Of a stretch of 64,000 nt of DNA, positions 10,809 to 23,508 are shown in pieces. Every line of letters begins with the position of its first letter. Within the stretch, counting starts at the first letter, position 1. The stretch comes from Chloranthus sessilifolius. Its lineage: Eukaryota > Streptophyta > Magnoliopsida > Chloranthales > Chloranthaceae. A program made the position numbers and the translations under genes. The stretch spans positions 68,512,646-68,576,645 of the forward strand of contig CM037585.1 in NCBI GenBank assembly GCA_021018995.1, written 5' to 3'. The notes under the pieces were generated by a model. The model did not search any database, was not told where the DNA came from, and was given only the letters and a program-made list of their open reading frames with translations.

Positions 10809-13671
10809 ACCTTTTGGTGTTGAGGCTCCTATAGTTTAATGGCTTTAGCTTCTAGTTGAGGCACCACATCTTGAACACCCAGAGACATGAGAGTGGTTGA
10901 TAATGAATCAACCAAGTTGGCATATTAGTTAGCCCTTTGCTCATACAATTTATATACAATTACAGCAGCGTCCAATTTTTCCTACATTGCTAAAAGCTCC
11001 CTCTGATAAGGTAGTATAACTGCTTTCAACTATTTCCAATTTGCTGCCTTCATCAGGTGTAACAACCCTGATTTTTCTAGCATAGAATTGTTGACTTTCG
11101 ATGATGATGCCACTTGCTTTGATCGATTTGACCTTGGTCAAACTTTTCACATTTGTGACGTGGCCTTTGACCCATTTATCTCTATTGGATAAGTACACTC
11201 AACCGCAAATATGGGACCAATTTCCGATGCGAGCTGATCTTTGAAACTCGAACCCTGAGATCGGGCCAAGTTCGATCTCAATTACCTAAACCAATGTTAG
11301 TTTAAACGTATAGACCTACAACATAGAAAGCTTAACACTAAGACACCGACATTGTGCGTGAGCCTAACAAGGCATATGCCGTATTTATTTTTAGAAGATT
11401 GTAATTTAGGGGGACCTTTTAGTCATTCCACTGGTCAATACATTGCTGTGTAATCAAGAGGTCTAGGTATCTGAACACCCCAGTGACTTTTGACCTTAGT
11501 TGGTCTTTCTATTTTATTTCCCTGATTAGTTAGGCCAGTACACTGAAAGTGTTGTACTGACAGTGCACGGTATCAAGATCCACATATAGCACCCTGATAT
11601 GGGTTGATGCAGATAGCAGCCTAAGAATCGAGACCCATTAGTTAATCAAACCCATGAGTCCTGACCCAGTAGTTAATAACCTGGGGAAAAACAAGACCCA
11701 TTTGTTAGCTAGCTCAATAACTAGGGTCCATTATTAAAGGCAAAGTCTTAGACCCACTAGTTAAAAATCCAAAGTTTCAGACCCAGAAGTGAATCAGGCC
11801 CATGGTTTGGACCCATTAGTAATCTAGTCCATGGTTTAAAACTAAAATATGTGGTCTATGATAATCCCGTCCACCGGACTGTGTGTACCCACTCCACACT
11901 AGATTAGACACCCCCATGTTAGAAAACCCAAATTATCACGCATGGAATACATGCATTTTGGTTGAGGGTTATTTGAGGGAGAGCTCCTTGCAACCTCCCC
12001 TATCGGCTTTCCATTTTGAAGAGCCCTTCAAGCCATACGAATTCTCCATTCGTTGGATTGCTACCCGGCTAGTCATCGATCTCGAAAAATCACCGCGACC
12101 CAAGCCATCACAGCGATCTTTCAAATCCCGAAGCTCTTGCGATCAAGAATTTAGACCATAGAGCTCATAAATCATGAGACACCTCATCACCGAACACTGG
12201 AACCACAGCATGGGAAGAACCCGCAAAGGTGAGTGTTTATGCTATCTTATTAACCTCTATTCCCTAGAATTAGGGTCGATTTGATCGTGTCTTGGCCGCA
12301 TGCACAGAAATCCTCAAAGATCATAAATGTGAGAGGCATTGTTGCCGAAATCCCTTGATTCAATCATTCAAAGCCTTGCATGTGTGAGATTAGGAGATAG
12401 ATTTGAAATTAAAATCACGTGGAATAGTTTTAGCCATGACTTTGTATGAATCTAGATGCACATACCTTGGATTTTGGGATTTTTCGGACCAAAAAAGGGT
12501 CACATATGGTCACCCATAGTCGCCGCGGCGAGTGGAAATCTTGCTTGGGCGAGACCCCACCTGAAGCACTCGTAGCAGCGAGTGCTACATGGAAAAATAG
12601 GCAAAAAATGGCACTATTTGTTCTCGCCGTGGCGAGCTACTGTTCACAGTGCTAGCATACCTGTTCGGTATTTTGGTCATAACATTTTACCCCAAACTCC
12701 GATTGGTGCGATTCTTGATGTGTTGGAAAGGAGACAACGAGCCCTATGACTTTTATGAATTAACAAATTCATGAATCTAATTTGTTAAAGGTAAAAAGTA
12801 TGTGAAAAGTAGGGATAAGTTTCACATAATCCAAAGTTAACGCGAACTTGTCCTTTTCGCCCTTAGTTTTGAGAAAACTTTAAGAACTTCAACATGTTTA
12901 ATATTTAATCATTAGCATGCAAGTGTACGCATGCTTCACCAAGTAGGTTAAGGTTTGGGAATATCCGTGAGGATTGTTGGGACCATTTTGCGTGACCTTG
13001 CGTGATTTCGTAACCGAGTTGGGGAATTTCATTAATCAATGGCATTTTGACTTGAATTCATAGACATGTATGATGAGCTTTGATAAGATATGATTTGTTT
13101 GAAAATGAACTTGAATTTTGAACATTCATTTTGTAGAAACATTTGTATTATTTAATTTCCATGTCGTCTCTCACAAATTAATATGATATGACTGATTTAA
13201 ACCATATTGAGAACTTAGAACGCTTTGACATAATGTTTATCTTTAGAAATCTTTGAAATATTGAAAGTTTTGCATCTTGAGTATTTGGAATCGAATTTAG
13301 AACTTGTTGATTTTGGCTGCATGCAAATGTTTGAACCCTTGAATCATTGATTGCTATTTGAAATCCTTGAGCTTTGAATGTGATTTTCATATTTATGAGC
13401 CCGATTTTGAATGTGATTTTTGTCCTTGATTTATGAACTCGTGTTATGAATTGACCAAACTGTGAAATCTAGAAATCGCATTAGATTTCATTAACTAGAC
13501 CATATTTGTTAAATTGGAATCTTTGAAGCATTGATATAAAGAATCATCAAACTCCTGAATCGAACATGAACGGATATGAACCATGAACATGAATATGAAT
13601 TTGCATCTTTGAACTGTTGATATGACAAATGAATCATAGAACTGATACGAATTTAAATCGAACTAACACAG

Positions 13672-13923
13672 CGGGATATCCGTGAATCGAACCGGCACGG
13701 CGGTTACACCCGTGAATCGACCGACATGGCGGGATACCCCTGATTCAAACTGGTATGGCAGGATATCCGTGAATCTAACCGTCATAGCGATTACACCCAT
13801 GAATCGAATTGACACGGCAGGATATCCGTGCATCAAACCGGCACGGCAGTTACACCCATGAATTAAACCGGCGAAGCGGGATATCCGTGAATCTAACCGG
13901 CACGGAGGGATATCCACGAATCG
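13672..13923. repeat. Minisatellite, ~30-bp unit, about 9 copies
   Basis: Units alternate between a 'gcgggatatccgtgaatc' type and a 'gcggttacacccgtgaatc' type, joined by 'aaccggcac'. Copies differ by a few bases, mainly C to T and G to A changes. It keeps an open frame on the minus strand, but I give that no coding meaning. Confidence 0.8.
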
Positions 13924-13975
13924 AATATGTAAATCATGTAAATGAACCAAAAATATAAGTCAAATAAACTGAAGT

Positions 13976-14095
13976 GGACAGCTATGGGAGGAAGATTCGA
14001 ACGATTGTGGACCGCTATGGGCGGATTAGTGGTACAATTGTGGACCGCTATGGGTGGATTGATCGTATAATTATGGACCGCTATGGGCAGATTAA
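13976..14095. repeat. Minisatellite, ~34-bp unit, 4 copies
   Basis: Four repeats of 'ggaccgctatgggcggatt' with spacers of about 15 bp, just right of the 30-bp array and within the same solo LTR. Confidence 0.8.
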
Positions 14096-17000
14096 ATATA
14101 ATAAGAATCTACGTGATCCTTTAATTCGAATCACAATAAACTTTTGAACCCCTTGTGAAACTCTACCTAAGACATGTGATTTTCAAGCTTGTTTTGACAT
14201 GAGAAAAAGACTTTGTACATTTGGTTTGACATGAAACTGACATGACTGTTCAGAGATGAAAATTGTTTTGAAACATGTCCTTGTTTTAAAAATGAAAATG
14301 CTTTTGAAAACTTGTATTTAAATCTACGTTTTTATGCGAAACTGCTTTGAAATTCTTGTCATTTAATCTATGCACGATATGATGAAATGTAGTTCTTGAG
14401 TTTACTCTACTGAGCTTGGACTGTAGCTCACCCCTTGACTATACGTCACAGGTACAGGTCTTGAGTGAAAATTAGGAGCTTGAGGTGAACCCTTTTCCAT
14501 TGGCCGGCATATTTGATCACGATTTAGTTGTGGATTTGGAGGTTTGGACTTGGTACGTCCAACCATCTTATAGATTGGTAGAATTAGATTTTTAAGGTAC
14601 ATCTCTCATGTGGACACATTGTACACCACTATTTAGGTGATGGTCAGCCATCATCGGTGGCTTGTATTGTTAGCCTGCATGTTGTATAAGGATAGAATTT
14701 TCTATTTCTGTCATGTGTATCATCTGCTTTGAATTCTGCAATTGTGTGGATGTACCAATAGTATTCTGTGTTCGGATCGTGACTTGCGACCCGACGGTCC
14801 GGGTTTTCCCTTGTGGCTTAAAGTTTTAAAAAAAAATTGTTGAGAAAATCCGGGCTGTCACATCTGGTCTAGCTGATCCTCACATTTTTGCAGTACACTG
14901 TTCCTCACAAAGTGGACCAGCTGACACACATCCCTAGCCAAATAAGGATTGTCATGCATAAGAGTGGTGAGTGTAGGTGTTGTAGGTCCTTGACTTGGGT
15001 GAGCTAGGACAATGGTCGAATTTGATGGATCATTAACAAAAAGGGAGACCAGAATAGTTTTAGTAGAAGAGTGGATGGATGGGGAAGAAATGCATGGCAG
15101 GGAAAGGAACAACTCCTCCTCAGGGATTTCAGTTTTGGTAGAGGTGGTAGATGTGGAAGTGGGAACCAAGATCAATTCTTCAGGTTCAAAATCAGTTTGG
15201 GTGGCAACATCAATTGTTGTCATGGCTGTAGAAGATTGCTGAAATGGAGGAGGGGTAGAGATAGGGTTTGGTTGTTTTGTTGTGAAGGAATGAAGGGTTG
15301 ATTGGATTTAAGCAAGGCTGCTTTGGATGGAGGATTGGTTTTCTGTGGATGTGTGGATTTGGGATTAAAGGGAGGTTAGGAGGGAAATGATTTGGGATAG
15401 AGGGTCTGGGAGGACAAGGGTAGAAGGTTGGGGTGAAACTGCTTTAAAGGGTGAAGTAGGTGCATGGCTAAATGGGTAGTGGTGTGGGGAGTCAGGTAGA
15501 GGGGTGTACTCATTCCTAATATCCCCCACAATGGAGTCTATTAGGGCTTAGTAGCCCTCTGTGGTAAATTTGTCAGAGGTGTTATGAAATGGGTTTTGGA
15601 TAGGGGATAGTGGAGGCTAGTGGGTAGGGGAAGGAATAGGGGTGAGGATAGGGGAATAGATAGGTGAGGGAGTAGGTGAAGGACTGGGGTAAGTGGGTTC
15701 AATGGCAGTAGCCATTGGCTCATATTCAGGATGGGTAAATGGATAAGGTTCTTCAGGTGCTGGGCTTGGGATGGGTGGGGGTATGGTAGTGGATGGGCTA
15801 GGTTATGTGGTAGGGTGTTAGGTTTTCTTTTTGTAGGTTCTTTGGATGATGGGTGTAGGAAGGTTGTAGGGGAAAGGTATGGGAGGAGGAGGAGCTGATA
15901 GTGGAATGGACTCAAAGGTGGAAGGTGGCTGCTGTGGGATGGTTGCAGAGGCTTGCCCAAAAGTCACAGGTAAGGCTGGGGGAGTGGATTGGATAGGTAA
16001 GGATGGTGGAGTGGCTGATGGTGGAATGGAAGTAAGGGTAGAAGGTGGCTGCTCTGATATGACTGCAGAAGTTTTCCTAGGAAGGGTTGCTTCAAGCTCC
16101 TTCTTCTACATTAAAGTCAAACTGATCTTCCGCTGCCTCTCTCCAAACACAACTGGTGTCAACTCAGTAGTGGGCTCTCCCATTTTCCAGACATGCCCTC
16201 CTTTTTTTAGCAAGGCTGTGATCAGCCTATTGTAGGGTAAACCTTGAAATGTCTGCCTCATCTTCACTTTTCCATGTATATCCTCCATCCCCTCAAAAAT
16301 TAGCTTGGTAGCATAGAAGAAATGCCCTTTGGAGAAGGCGTACAGTGCATCCACAATTAGGTGCCTCCTCTCTTGCTGATGACCAGCCACAAACACATTC
16401 TTCCTCAAAATATTGTCCATGAATAGAAGGTTTCTACTGAAGTCACTCCTCATAACAGAATCACCTGATGCTTTCTTCCCCTGAGTTAAGTGTTGGGCAA
16501 TTTCTTCCATTGAAGCACTGATTGGGGCTCCCAGGCTACAAGATGGCTCATAAGTTGTAGGGATACCCAATAACTATGCTATATCAGTGGCATCCACCAC
16601 TGTCTCAAAGTCATCTATTAAAACAACTAGCACAGGGTCTTCCTAATTTGGCCCTCCTCCAGACTCTTTCATCCTGATGTTTTGGTACCATAACTTCACT
16701 AATCTGGGGTATACAATTTCTTTCAAAGGCCTCAACAGGGAATCCATGGAGACCTTTGCCTAAAACACTACGGCTTCCTTAGCCCACTCTTCCTCAATGA
16801 AAAAGGACCTATCAAAGATGGTATCTGGTACTAGGCTGAGATTATCCACAAAATCATTCAAGGTTGTGGAAGGGTCGAACTCAGGGGTAGCTCCCCTTCT
16901 TCTGCTTCTTTTGTTTTACAACTTTAGGCTCATGGATGCTAGCCTTGGTTTTCTTCTTTGGAACTGCTGAGTCAGCCGAAATAACAAATTTTCTTTTTGG

Positions 17001-17133
17001 TTGGGCCATAGGAGCTACAAGAGCTTAGAAAGATACAATCCTCTTAGATTTCCTAGTTGGAGAAGGGGGACATATTTGGGCTGGACTAAGCAAGTTGGTT
17101 AGGGTTTCTTCAAACTCAATATTGTCAACCATT

Positions 17134-17964
17134 CCGAAACCCTAATTTCTATCTAATGAATCCAAACCCTAGGTTTCACAAAACTCAGCAAACACTCAAC
17201 GCACTAAATTAAACAGATAAATCCACTAATCCTCATCAAAAAGGTCTCAATCTAGTAGAAATACTCAAAGAACGAAATGGACTAAGAAGATAATGAGAAC
17301 TTACCCAAACTAGGGTATTGCAAGGATAGTCCACACTTATCTAAATTCGAAGATGCTTGGTGCAAAATATTTGGCTTGAGTTGCTAATCAAACTGGTAGC
17401 AATATTGGACAAATGGTGTAGCAGGTAGTGCACAGTAAAGTAGAAAAAAGAAATCTGGAGCGGGTGAAGGAGTGTGAGTGTTTAGCAGAGAGATGGACTG
17501 AGAGAATGAGTTTCATGAGGACTTTATACATTCAAAACCAGAGCCACGAGAGGATGGGGCTTCAGGAAGAACAACTCGAGAAGATCTCGAACAGATGACT
17601 TTACTCGCATGAGCCTATTGAGGTTGGTTATAGCCTCAGAACAGCTGTCCCGAGAGGATGATTGGAAGCATGTGCTCCTCTTGAAGGACAGCTAGTTCAC
17701 CTATAAAATGTTCTCGAGAGGATGCCTAAAGGTTTCTGATCCTCTCGAGAATACAAAAATGGCTTGTTTAGACTCGTGATTGGCATACTCTCATGCAAAT
17801 AAGCTCAATGATCCTAATGCTAAAAAGATCCATTCAACATTCAACAACACATCAACAATTATGCCACACATCAAGATTCATCAAAAGCAGCCCACAAGAA
17901 CACAGTATTTACAAAATTTTAAAACACTTCAACAGTTATGTTACACATGGTACAAAGGTTGAGA
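17134..17964. other. Spacer between integrase and env-like ORF
   Basis: Noncoding stretch of the second Athila-like element. It has several ctcgag/cgagagg words like those in its LTRs. No gene seen. Confidence 0.5.
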
Positions 17965-18490
17965 TCATATATCAGTGGTAGGTTCTTGAAAGTGGGTGTT
18001 TTGAGAGAGTTCCACAACATTCTCAACACAGAGTTTGAGCCTCTGGCCATTGACTTTCATGACCCTTCCAGAATTAGAGTCCATGATCTCAACAGGTCCA
18101 GATGGGGATGCATGTATGACAGTAAATGGGCCATCCCATATGGATCTCAACTTACCTGGAAAGAACTTCAATTTTGAATTTAAAAGCCATACCTTAGCAC
18201 CAGCAGCAAATTCCTTACTAAGAAGGTTCTTGTCGAAAAAGACTTTGGCTTTCTCCTTGTAGATTCTAGCATTAGCATAGGCATCCAGCCTAAGTTCCTC
18301 CAGCTCAGATATTTACAGCTTCCTGTTTTGACCAATAGAAGTTAGATCAAAATTTAAAGCTTGAATGGCCCAATAGGCCATGTGTTCTAACTCTACTAGT
18401 AGATGATAAGCTTTTCCATAAACAAGTCTGAAAGGGGACATCCCAATAGGAGTCCTATAGGCAGTCACATAATTTACCATTTTATCACCC
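17965..18490 (-). pseudogene. Integrase C-terminal remnant, second Athila-like element
   Basis: On the minus strand the sequence reads '[18 protein letters not shown]' and, to the C-terminus at 17965, 'FFPGKLRSIWDGPF' and 'KVNGQRLKLCVE'. This is the end of a Ty3/gypsy integrase, closely parallel to 850-1353 of the first element. The rest of the integrase lies to the right of a solo LTR. Broken fossil. Confidence 0.85.
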
Positions 18491-18494
18491 TTAA

Positions 18495-20085
18495 CTTAGT
18501 GATGCTAGGCTTTAGTTTGCTACTAATGACTTACTGATGTGCAGATATTAGAGATAAATAGTAAAATAAAGCCTAAGTGTTAATATTCATCAAAAAGAGC
18601 TCAAAAAGTAGTAAAGAATGACAACAGAACTGAAAGACGAAGCCCTGCATACTGAACAGAATGAAAAATCGCCATTTTACGGTTTTCTAGGAGTGAAAGA
18701 CTGAAAGATAAAGAATCATAATTTATGATTCTCCAAAATAAGCCACTCAAAGGAAAAAAGTAAATAATCCTATTTTCTAGAGAATCGTCCATCAAGTCTA
18801 CTAGGTCATAAGAGTGAGCAGTATGAAGATACAAAATCATCATTTACGATTTTGTAACAAAATGATAAAACTGAAGAATCATCTTTTACGATTTTCCCTC
18901 TATAAACCATACTGGAAGCAGAGAATTGTAATTTACGATTTTCTACCAAAGAAGAGAGACAAAGAATCAGTATCAACGATTTTACAGAAAGCTTAATTCG
19001 CTGCTACTGCTGATCACGTGAGTGAAGAGTATCACCGCCATGAACCAAATTAGAAGATCTCTAGGAGTCTGGTGAATCACAAATCTGAGAAGATTGATGA
19101 AGATCTATTCTGAAGGACTCTACTGCTAAACTAAAGGAGAGCAATCCAGAAGCACATCTACCGTCTAAAGCAAGAAATGATAAAATTGGGAATTAGAGTT
19201 ATATTAGAAATCTTTTATTTTTAGTAGTTTCTTTTATTAGAATTAGAAGACTTTGTAAATCGACTCCTTATGATCTATAAATAAGAGAGCTTGGTATAGG
19301 AATAAGCATCGAAGAATTTCAGCATCAATTGATGCGTGAGGTTGGATTTTCTTTCGATCAAAGTAGTATAAAATAGTTAGAATAGATTAGATATCAAATG
19401 TTTCTCAAGAGCAATTAACGACTGCAATTGGGTGCTGAAGATTAGTGTAGATATCCAAGTTTCTCAGAAGCAATTGACGACTGTGGGTAAGGGGTGAAAG
19501 ATATATTTATTTGCTTTCTAGAATAGATTTTATTTGCTTTTATTTATAGCTTTGTAAACATCTTCAAGTTTTAATTTAAATTGACGACTCAGGTTAGAAT
19601 TTATAGATTAGTGTAACAGTTTTTACTTTTTCATCTTCAGTTTTCTAAGGTTTGATTGAATCCCAGATTTTAGGAAGTTGTTGATTAGATTAAATCTATA
19701 TTAAAAGGATCTTAGACTTGATTGACGGCCAGTGCTAAGAAACTAGAGATATAGTGTAATGGTACTGTTTAAATTCGTAGATATCTGATAGCTGAAGATT
19801 GAGATTGACGACCTCAATCAGAGGAAAGAGGATTTAGATTTATTTTATGCATTTTAGATTAATAAACCATTCTTTTATTCATATTTCTCCAGTAGATTAG
19901 ATCTTAAAGATAAATAAAAGCTTTTAAAATAATGATTTAAGTAGAAGATATAAATAAAAAGTAATTAGATAAATAAACTTCCTCGTGGGAACAATCCTAT
20001 GCTAGTACTATAATTTTTATTACGCGCTTGCAATAGGTTAAGATTTGAATTTAATATAATAATAATATACATCATAAGTAACGAT
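18495..20085 (+). mobile_element. Athila/Tat-type solo LTR inside integrase
   Basis: About 1.6 kb of foreign DNA lying between two integrase pieces. It has an LTR-like layout: a TATA-like 'tataaataagaga' at 19276, and near the right end 'cctcgtgggaacaatcctat' followed by 'tagtactataatttttatta', which is the usual 3' end of 5' LTRs in Athila/Tat elements. No coding capacity. Words 'gaatcatcttttacgatttt' recur several times at 18670-18980. Both ends are approximate; no clean target duplication was found. Confidence 0.6.
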
Positions 20086-20089
20086 CATT

Positions 20090-20406
20090 CTCTCACAGGA
20101 TTTGTAGTGCTCAAATGCATCCTTGAATAAGGATGACCAATAAAATCCAAATTGGAGCACTTTTGCTGCTGTCTTTTTTCCCCCAAAGTGACCTCCACAA
20201 GCATGTTCATGGTACATTGACAGAATAGTGTGGATTTTACCATTAGGGACACATCTCCTCACTACCTGGTCTGCATAACATTTGTAGAGGTAAGGATCCT
20301 CCCAGATAAAATATTTGACTTGAGAGAAAAACAAGTCCTTGTCTATCTTGGACCGATGTGGGGGATCCTCCCAGTAGCAAGGTAATTCACAATGTTTGCA
20401 AACCAA
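20090..20406 (-). pseudogene. Integrase zinc-binding remnant, second Athila-like element
   Basis: Minus-strand reading gives 'KDLFFSQVKYFIWEDPYLYK', 'YHEHACGGHFGGKKTAAKVL' and 'FYWSSLFKDAF', the HHCC region, parallel to 129-390 in the first element. Coding resemblance stops at the solo LTR boundary near 20090. Confidence 0.85.
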
Positions 20407-20449
20407 GGCTGATCTCTTTTGATGGCAAATATTTGCTCATTAGGGAAGG

Positions 20450-21110
20450 AATCATTTAGTGGTGTTGCAACGCCATCCTCAAGCATGATTCTGGATAAGT
20501 GGTCAGCAACACATTCTCTACCCATTTTTTATCTTTGATCTCAAGATCAAACTCCTACAAGAGTAAGATCCATCTGATCAGCCTGGGTTTTGCCTCTTTC
20601 TTGGACAACAGGTACTTTAAGGCAGAGTGGTCATTGAAAATCATAATTTTAGATCCTAATAAATAAGGTCTAAATTTATCCAAAGCAAAGACTACTGCCA
20701 GAGCTCATTTTTAGTTGTTGTGTAGTTTAATTGAGCATCTATCAGTGTCCTACTTGCATAACAAACTACACTTGGTAGTTTCTCTCTTCTCTGCCCTAAA
20801 ACTGCACTAATAGCAAAGTCAGAGGCATCACACATTAACTCAAAAGGGAGAGAATGATCCCGGGTTTGGATAACTGGGGCAGAGGTCAAACACTATTTCA
20901 ATACCTCAAATGCACTCAAGAATGCAACATCAAACTCAAAAGGCACATCTTGACATAGCAAGTGGCAAAATGATTTGGAGATCTTGCTGAAATCCTTGAT
21001 AAACCTCCTATAAAACCCTGCATGACCTAAGAATGATCTGACATGTTTGATGGTTTTTGGTGGAGGTAGGTGTGAAATCAGATCAATGTTTGCTCTATCA
21101 ACCTCAATTC
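20450..21110 (-). pseudogene. RT/RNase H remnant, second Athila-like element
   Basis: Minus-strand frames show 'HVRSFLGHAGFYRRFIKDFS' (end of the reverse transcriptase fold), then 'LPFELMCDASDFAISAVLGQ' (start of RNase H with the catalytic Asp context), 'VVCYASRTL', 'LNYTTTKNELWQ' and, near 20500, 'ECVADHLSRI'. This is the reverse transcription enzyme of a Ty3/gypsy element. Broken fossil. Confidence 0.85.
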
Positions 21111-22051
21111 ACTTCTGGGACACCACATGGACAAGAATAATTCCTTGGCATATCAGTAATTTATCAAATTTTTGTGACAAACTGTCCACTTTCCTCTGTA
21201 GGTCATTGTATATATTAAGTTCATTCAATTTCCCTTTTGAAGTGGGTTCTTTTGTAGCTCTAGCAGCCGGTTCAATGTCATTTCTTATTAGAGATTCCTG
21301 CTGCATAGAGTTTTCACTTATAACATCAAATAAATTTCATGCTTCCTCATCAGTCTTATTGAGATATGTGCCACCCCAAGATGCATCCATCATGTGCCTA
21401 TTTTTAGAATCTAACCCTTGGTAAAAGCTTTGAATAAGCTGCCATTTGGGTATTTGATTGTGTGGGCATTGTCTCAGCAGTTCCTTAAATCTTTCCCAAG
21501 ATTCATGAAAGTCCTCAATTGGGAATTGAGCAAAAGAGATGATGTTGTTCCTCAACTGGCTTGTCTTACTCATTGAAAAGAATATAGCCAAAATTTGACT
21601 TTGTAAGGCATTCCAAGATGTAATGCTATTTGCTGGGAGCATGTTTAGCCAATTTCTAGCTTTATCCTTTATGAAAAAGGAAACAATCTCATCTTAGTGG
21701 CTTCATCTCCCAGACCAGCAATTTTAAAAGTTGTGCACAAAGACAGAAACTCATCTATATGCTTATAAGGGTCTTCTTTACTGAGCCCATGAAAAGATGG
21801 TAATATTTGGATGGTCTGAGGATTGATTTCATAGTTACCCTCAGCTGTAGGGAATTGAATGCCAAAAGGGGATAAATATACCCTAGTGCATAATAATCCC
21901 TAAGGGGTCTAGGTTGCTCACTCATCTCAAATGTTTCTAAATGTTCAGCAGAGATGTGTTCTGCTGGCATAGATCTAAGGACTCTATCAATTTCAAGATT
22001 CAATGGTATGATTTTAAGATGGAGGGACCTTCTTCCCAGCAAACAACACAC
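21111..22051 (-). pseudogene. Gag remnant, second Athila-like element
   Basis: Minus-strand frames give 'MSEQPRPLRDYYALGY' at about 21930, and 'ISFAQFPIEDFHESWERFKE', 'RQCPHNQIPKWQLIQSFYQG' at 21540-21400, the conserved core of plant retrotransposon gag. A coiled-coil-like tail follows ('YNDLQRKVDSLSQKFDKLL', near 21190). In the family Gag forms the virus-like particle. Broken fossil. Confidence 0.85.
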
Positions 22052-22330
22052 AGTAGAGACAAATTATAGTAAATAAAAGAAAACACTAAACACTACTGTT
22101 GAATTTTAAAAATTATAGAAATAAAAGTATAACAAGGGAGAAAGATATGCAAACTGAAGCAGAGGTTGATCCAGCTGCAAGTTATTTTCTCCCCTCTTTG
22201 CTACTGCTTCAAATCTATAAAAATTAAAAGACTATAGCAGTAATTTATTTAAAAATAAAAAAGATACAAAAATAAATAAATCTAAATCACAACATAAAGA
22301 AAAACTCAGATCTACTACTTAGATAAAAAA

Positions 22331-22355
22331 CTCCTCGGCAACAATGCCAAAAACT
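22331..22355 (-). other. Primer-binding site of the second Athila-like element
   Basis: Directly inside the 5' LTR the minus strand reads 'tttttggcattgttgccgag', a decayed form of the 'tggcgccgttgccgggga' primer site common in Athila elements. Differences are C-to-T/G-to-A type. It fixes the LTR end at 22356. Confidence 0.75.
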
Positions 22356-23508
22356 TGTTGGTTCAGTTTGTGTTGATGTTCTTTATAATAAAAGTGGTCA
22401 AAATATGATAGAACAAAGAATGGCAGAAGCAAAGAAAAGATGAAAAAAAATAGTAGCAAGTTTTAAATGAACTAAGGGTTGTCCCACAGAGAGTTATGGA
22501 ACTAAAAATAGTAAATCCCTAGATCTGCTACAGATCGGACAACTCTAAACCTAATCTATCTTAATATAATAAAACAGGATAAAGAGAGGGTGTTTTTGGG
22601 GTTTGTCACTAACTAAAATAGAAATAAATGTAAAAATCAGAAATAAAATGAAGGGATTTAAAGAAGTATGAAAGTGGTTTGGTAAAATAAACAGTTAGGA
22701 TCTGCTGACGTGGTTCAATTGTACCCAAGTATTTCCCCCATACGGTTAGGAACGCAGTACACACGTGGACAGGTGTCCCATGTGTTGTGGAAGTTCCAAC
22801 AATGCCCTTGAAGTCCATAAATATCTGATGGGTCCCGAGCCTCAAGAGAGTGAAATTTGCTGAAGGATTCTCAGTGTATAGCTCGAGCAGATGGACTTCT
22901 TTCGAAAGGATTCTCGAGTGGCTGAAGTACTAAAGTCCATAACTGCTTGACAAGTTAGACTGCTTCTGAAGACAGCTCAAGTGGGTGACTTCTGAAGGCA
23001 AAGAGCTGCTCGAGTGTGTTCAACAGGCTGGGTCTGTTGTAGTCTTTTAGCTACTCAAGAAGTAGAGATGCTCTGTCTGCTCGACAGGTTGGAATGTTGC
23101 ACTCTTTGAACTACTCGACCTGCTCAAGAGGCTAGCTTCAGCAGAGATTTGAATTGCTCGAGTGTGTTCGACAACTACTCGAGAAGTTGATCTAGAGGTC
23201 TGTTCTGCTCGAGATAGCTCGAGAGGATAAACTTGAAGGCTTCAGATCTGTTCGAGACTGCTCGAGATGAAGTTTCTGCTTCTCTACTAGTGTGTCTAGT
23301 GTGCTGCAGCACTCCTTTAAGCATGGGTCCCACTTTTCTCTCATGGCAGGACTTCAAGGGGTCCAAGGCATGCTGAACAGTCCATATGGTGGGGACCACC
23401 ATGGTTCAATCTCTGTATTTCCCATCTGCTCCAATGTTTGACTCTAAAGTCAATTATTAAACAGCTCTAAGGTCTAGTAAGGGCTAGGTTAGGAGGTGGC
23501 ATAATTCA
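22356..23508 (-). repeat. 5' LTR of the second Athila-like element
   Basis: Begins (plus-strand left end) TGTTGGTTCAG next to the primer site. The right end is set where the Tat RNase H frame resumes; CA at 23507-23508 is the favoured terminus. The left 830 bp match 8591-9450. The rest, with dense ctcgag words, has no counterpart at the other LTR. Confidence 0.7.

Larger units (their letters stand above)
11058..14862 (+). mobile_element. Solo LTR, 3.8 kb, Tekay/Del-like
   Basis: Begins TGTAACAACCCTGATTTT and ends AAATCCGGGCTGTCACA, so its ends form a long imperfect inverted repeat. It is flanked by near-matching 5-bp repeats TCAGG (11053-11057) and TCTGG (14863-14867), differing at one base. 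No pol coding is visible inside, so this is best read as a solo LTR. The length, the TGTAACA start and a motif near 14400-14460 (ctgagctt...agctcacccc...caggtacaggt) resemble the long LTRs of Tekay/Del chromoviruses. Reading frames of the env-like ORF lie on both sides, which confirms the insertion. It carries two internal minisatellites (13672-13923 and 13976-14095). An alternative is a non-autonomous LARD-type element. Confidence 0.75.
10575..17133 (-). pseudogene. Env-like ORF of the second Athila-like element (interrupted)
   Basis: The ORF located between pol and 3' LTR in Athila elements. The likely start is the ATG at about 17133 (Met-Val-Asp-Asn-Ile-Glu-Phe-Glu-Glu-Thr). The N-terminal part is basic, with a Lys-rich stretch. 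At 16570-16110 there is a domain with 'SVMRSDFSRNLLFMDNIL' and 'HLIVDALYAFSKGHFFYATK', of a kind known from plant transposon proteins of unknown function. A very proline-rich segment follows (15960-15540), then an acidic Ser/Thr-rich one (15223-14868), and a Lys-rich tail (10930-10575). The 11058-14862 solo LTR sits inside it. Real envelope function is unproven for this lineage. The frame is broken in several places. Confidence 0.65.
8591..23508 (-). mobile_element. Athila-like Ty3/gypsy element inserted in Tat pol
   Basis: Fossil element on the minus strand, about 14.9 kb including later insertions. From right to left: 5' LTR (22356-23508), primer-binding site (22331-22355), gag (about 22050-21110), RT/RNase H (about 21110-20450), integrase pieces (20406-20090 and 18490-17965), env-like ORF (17133-10575), 3' noncoding region (10574-9450) and 3' LTR remnant (8591-9450). 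Two solo LTRs sit inside it. By eye, two LTR-to-LTR stretches differ at 5 of about 88 and 9 of about 107 sites, so roughly 6-8% divergence, a moderately old insertion. The element is broken in many places. Confidence 0.88.

Noticed and set aside
15012-16235. Plus-strand open frames of 76-118 codons
   Set aside because: They are shadows of the proline-rich env-like ORF on the minus strand of the Athila-like element.
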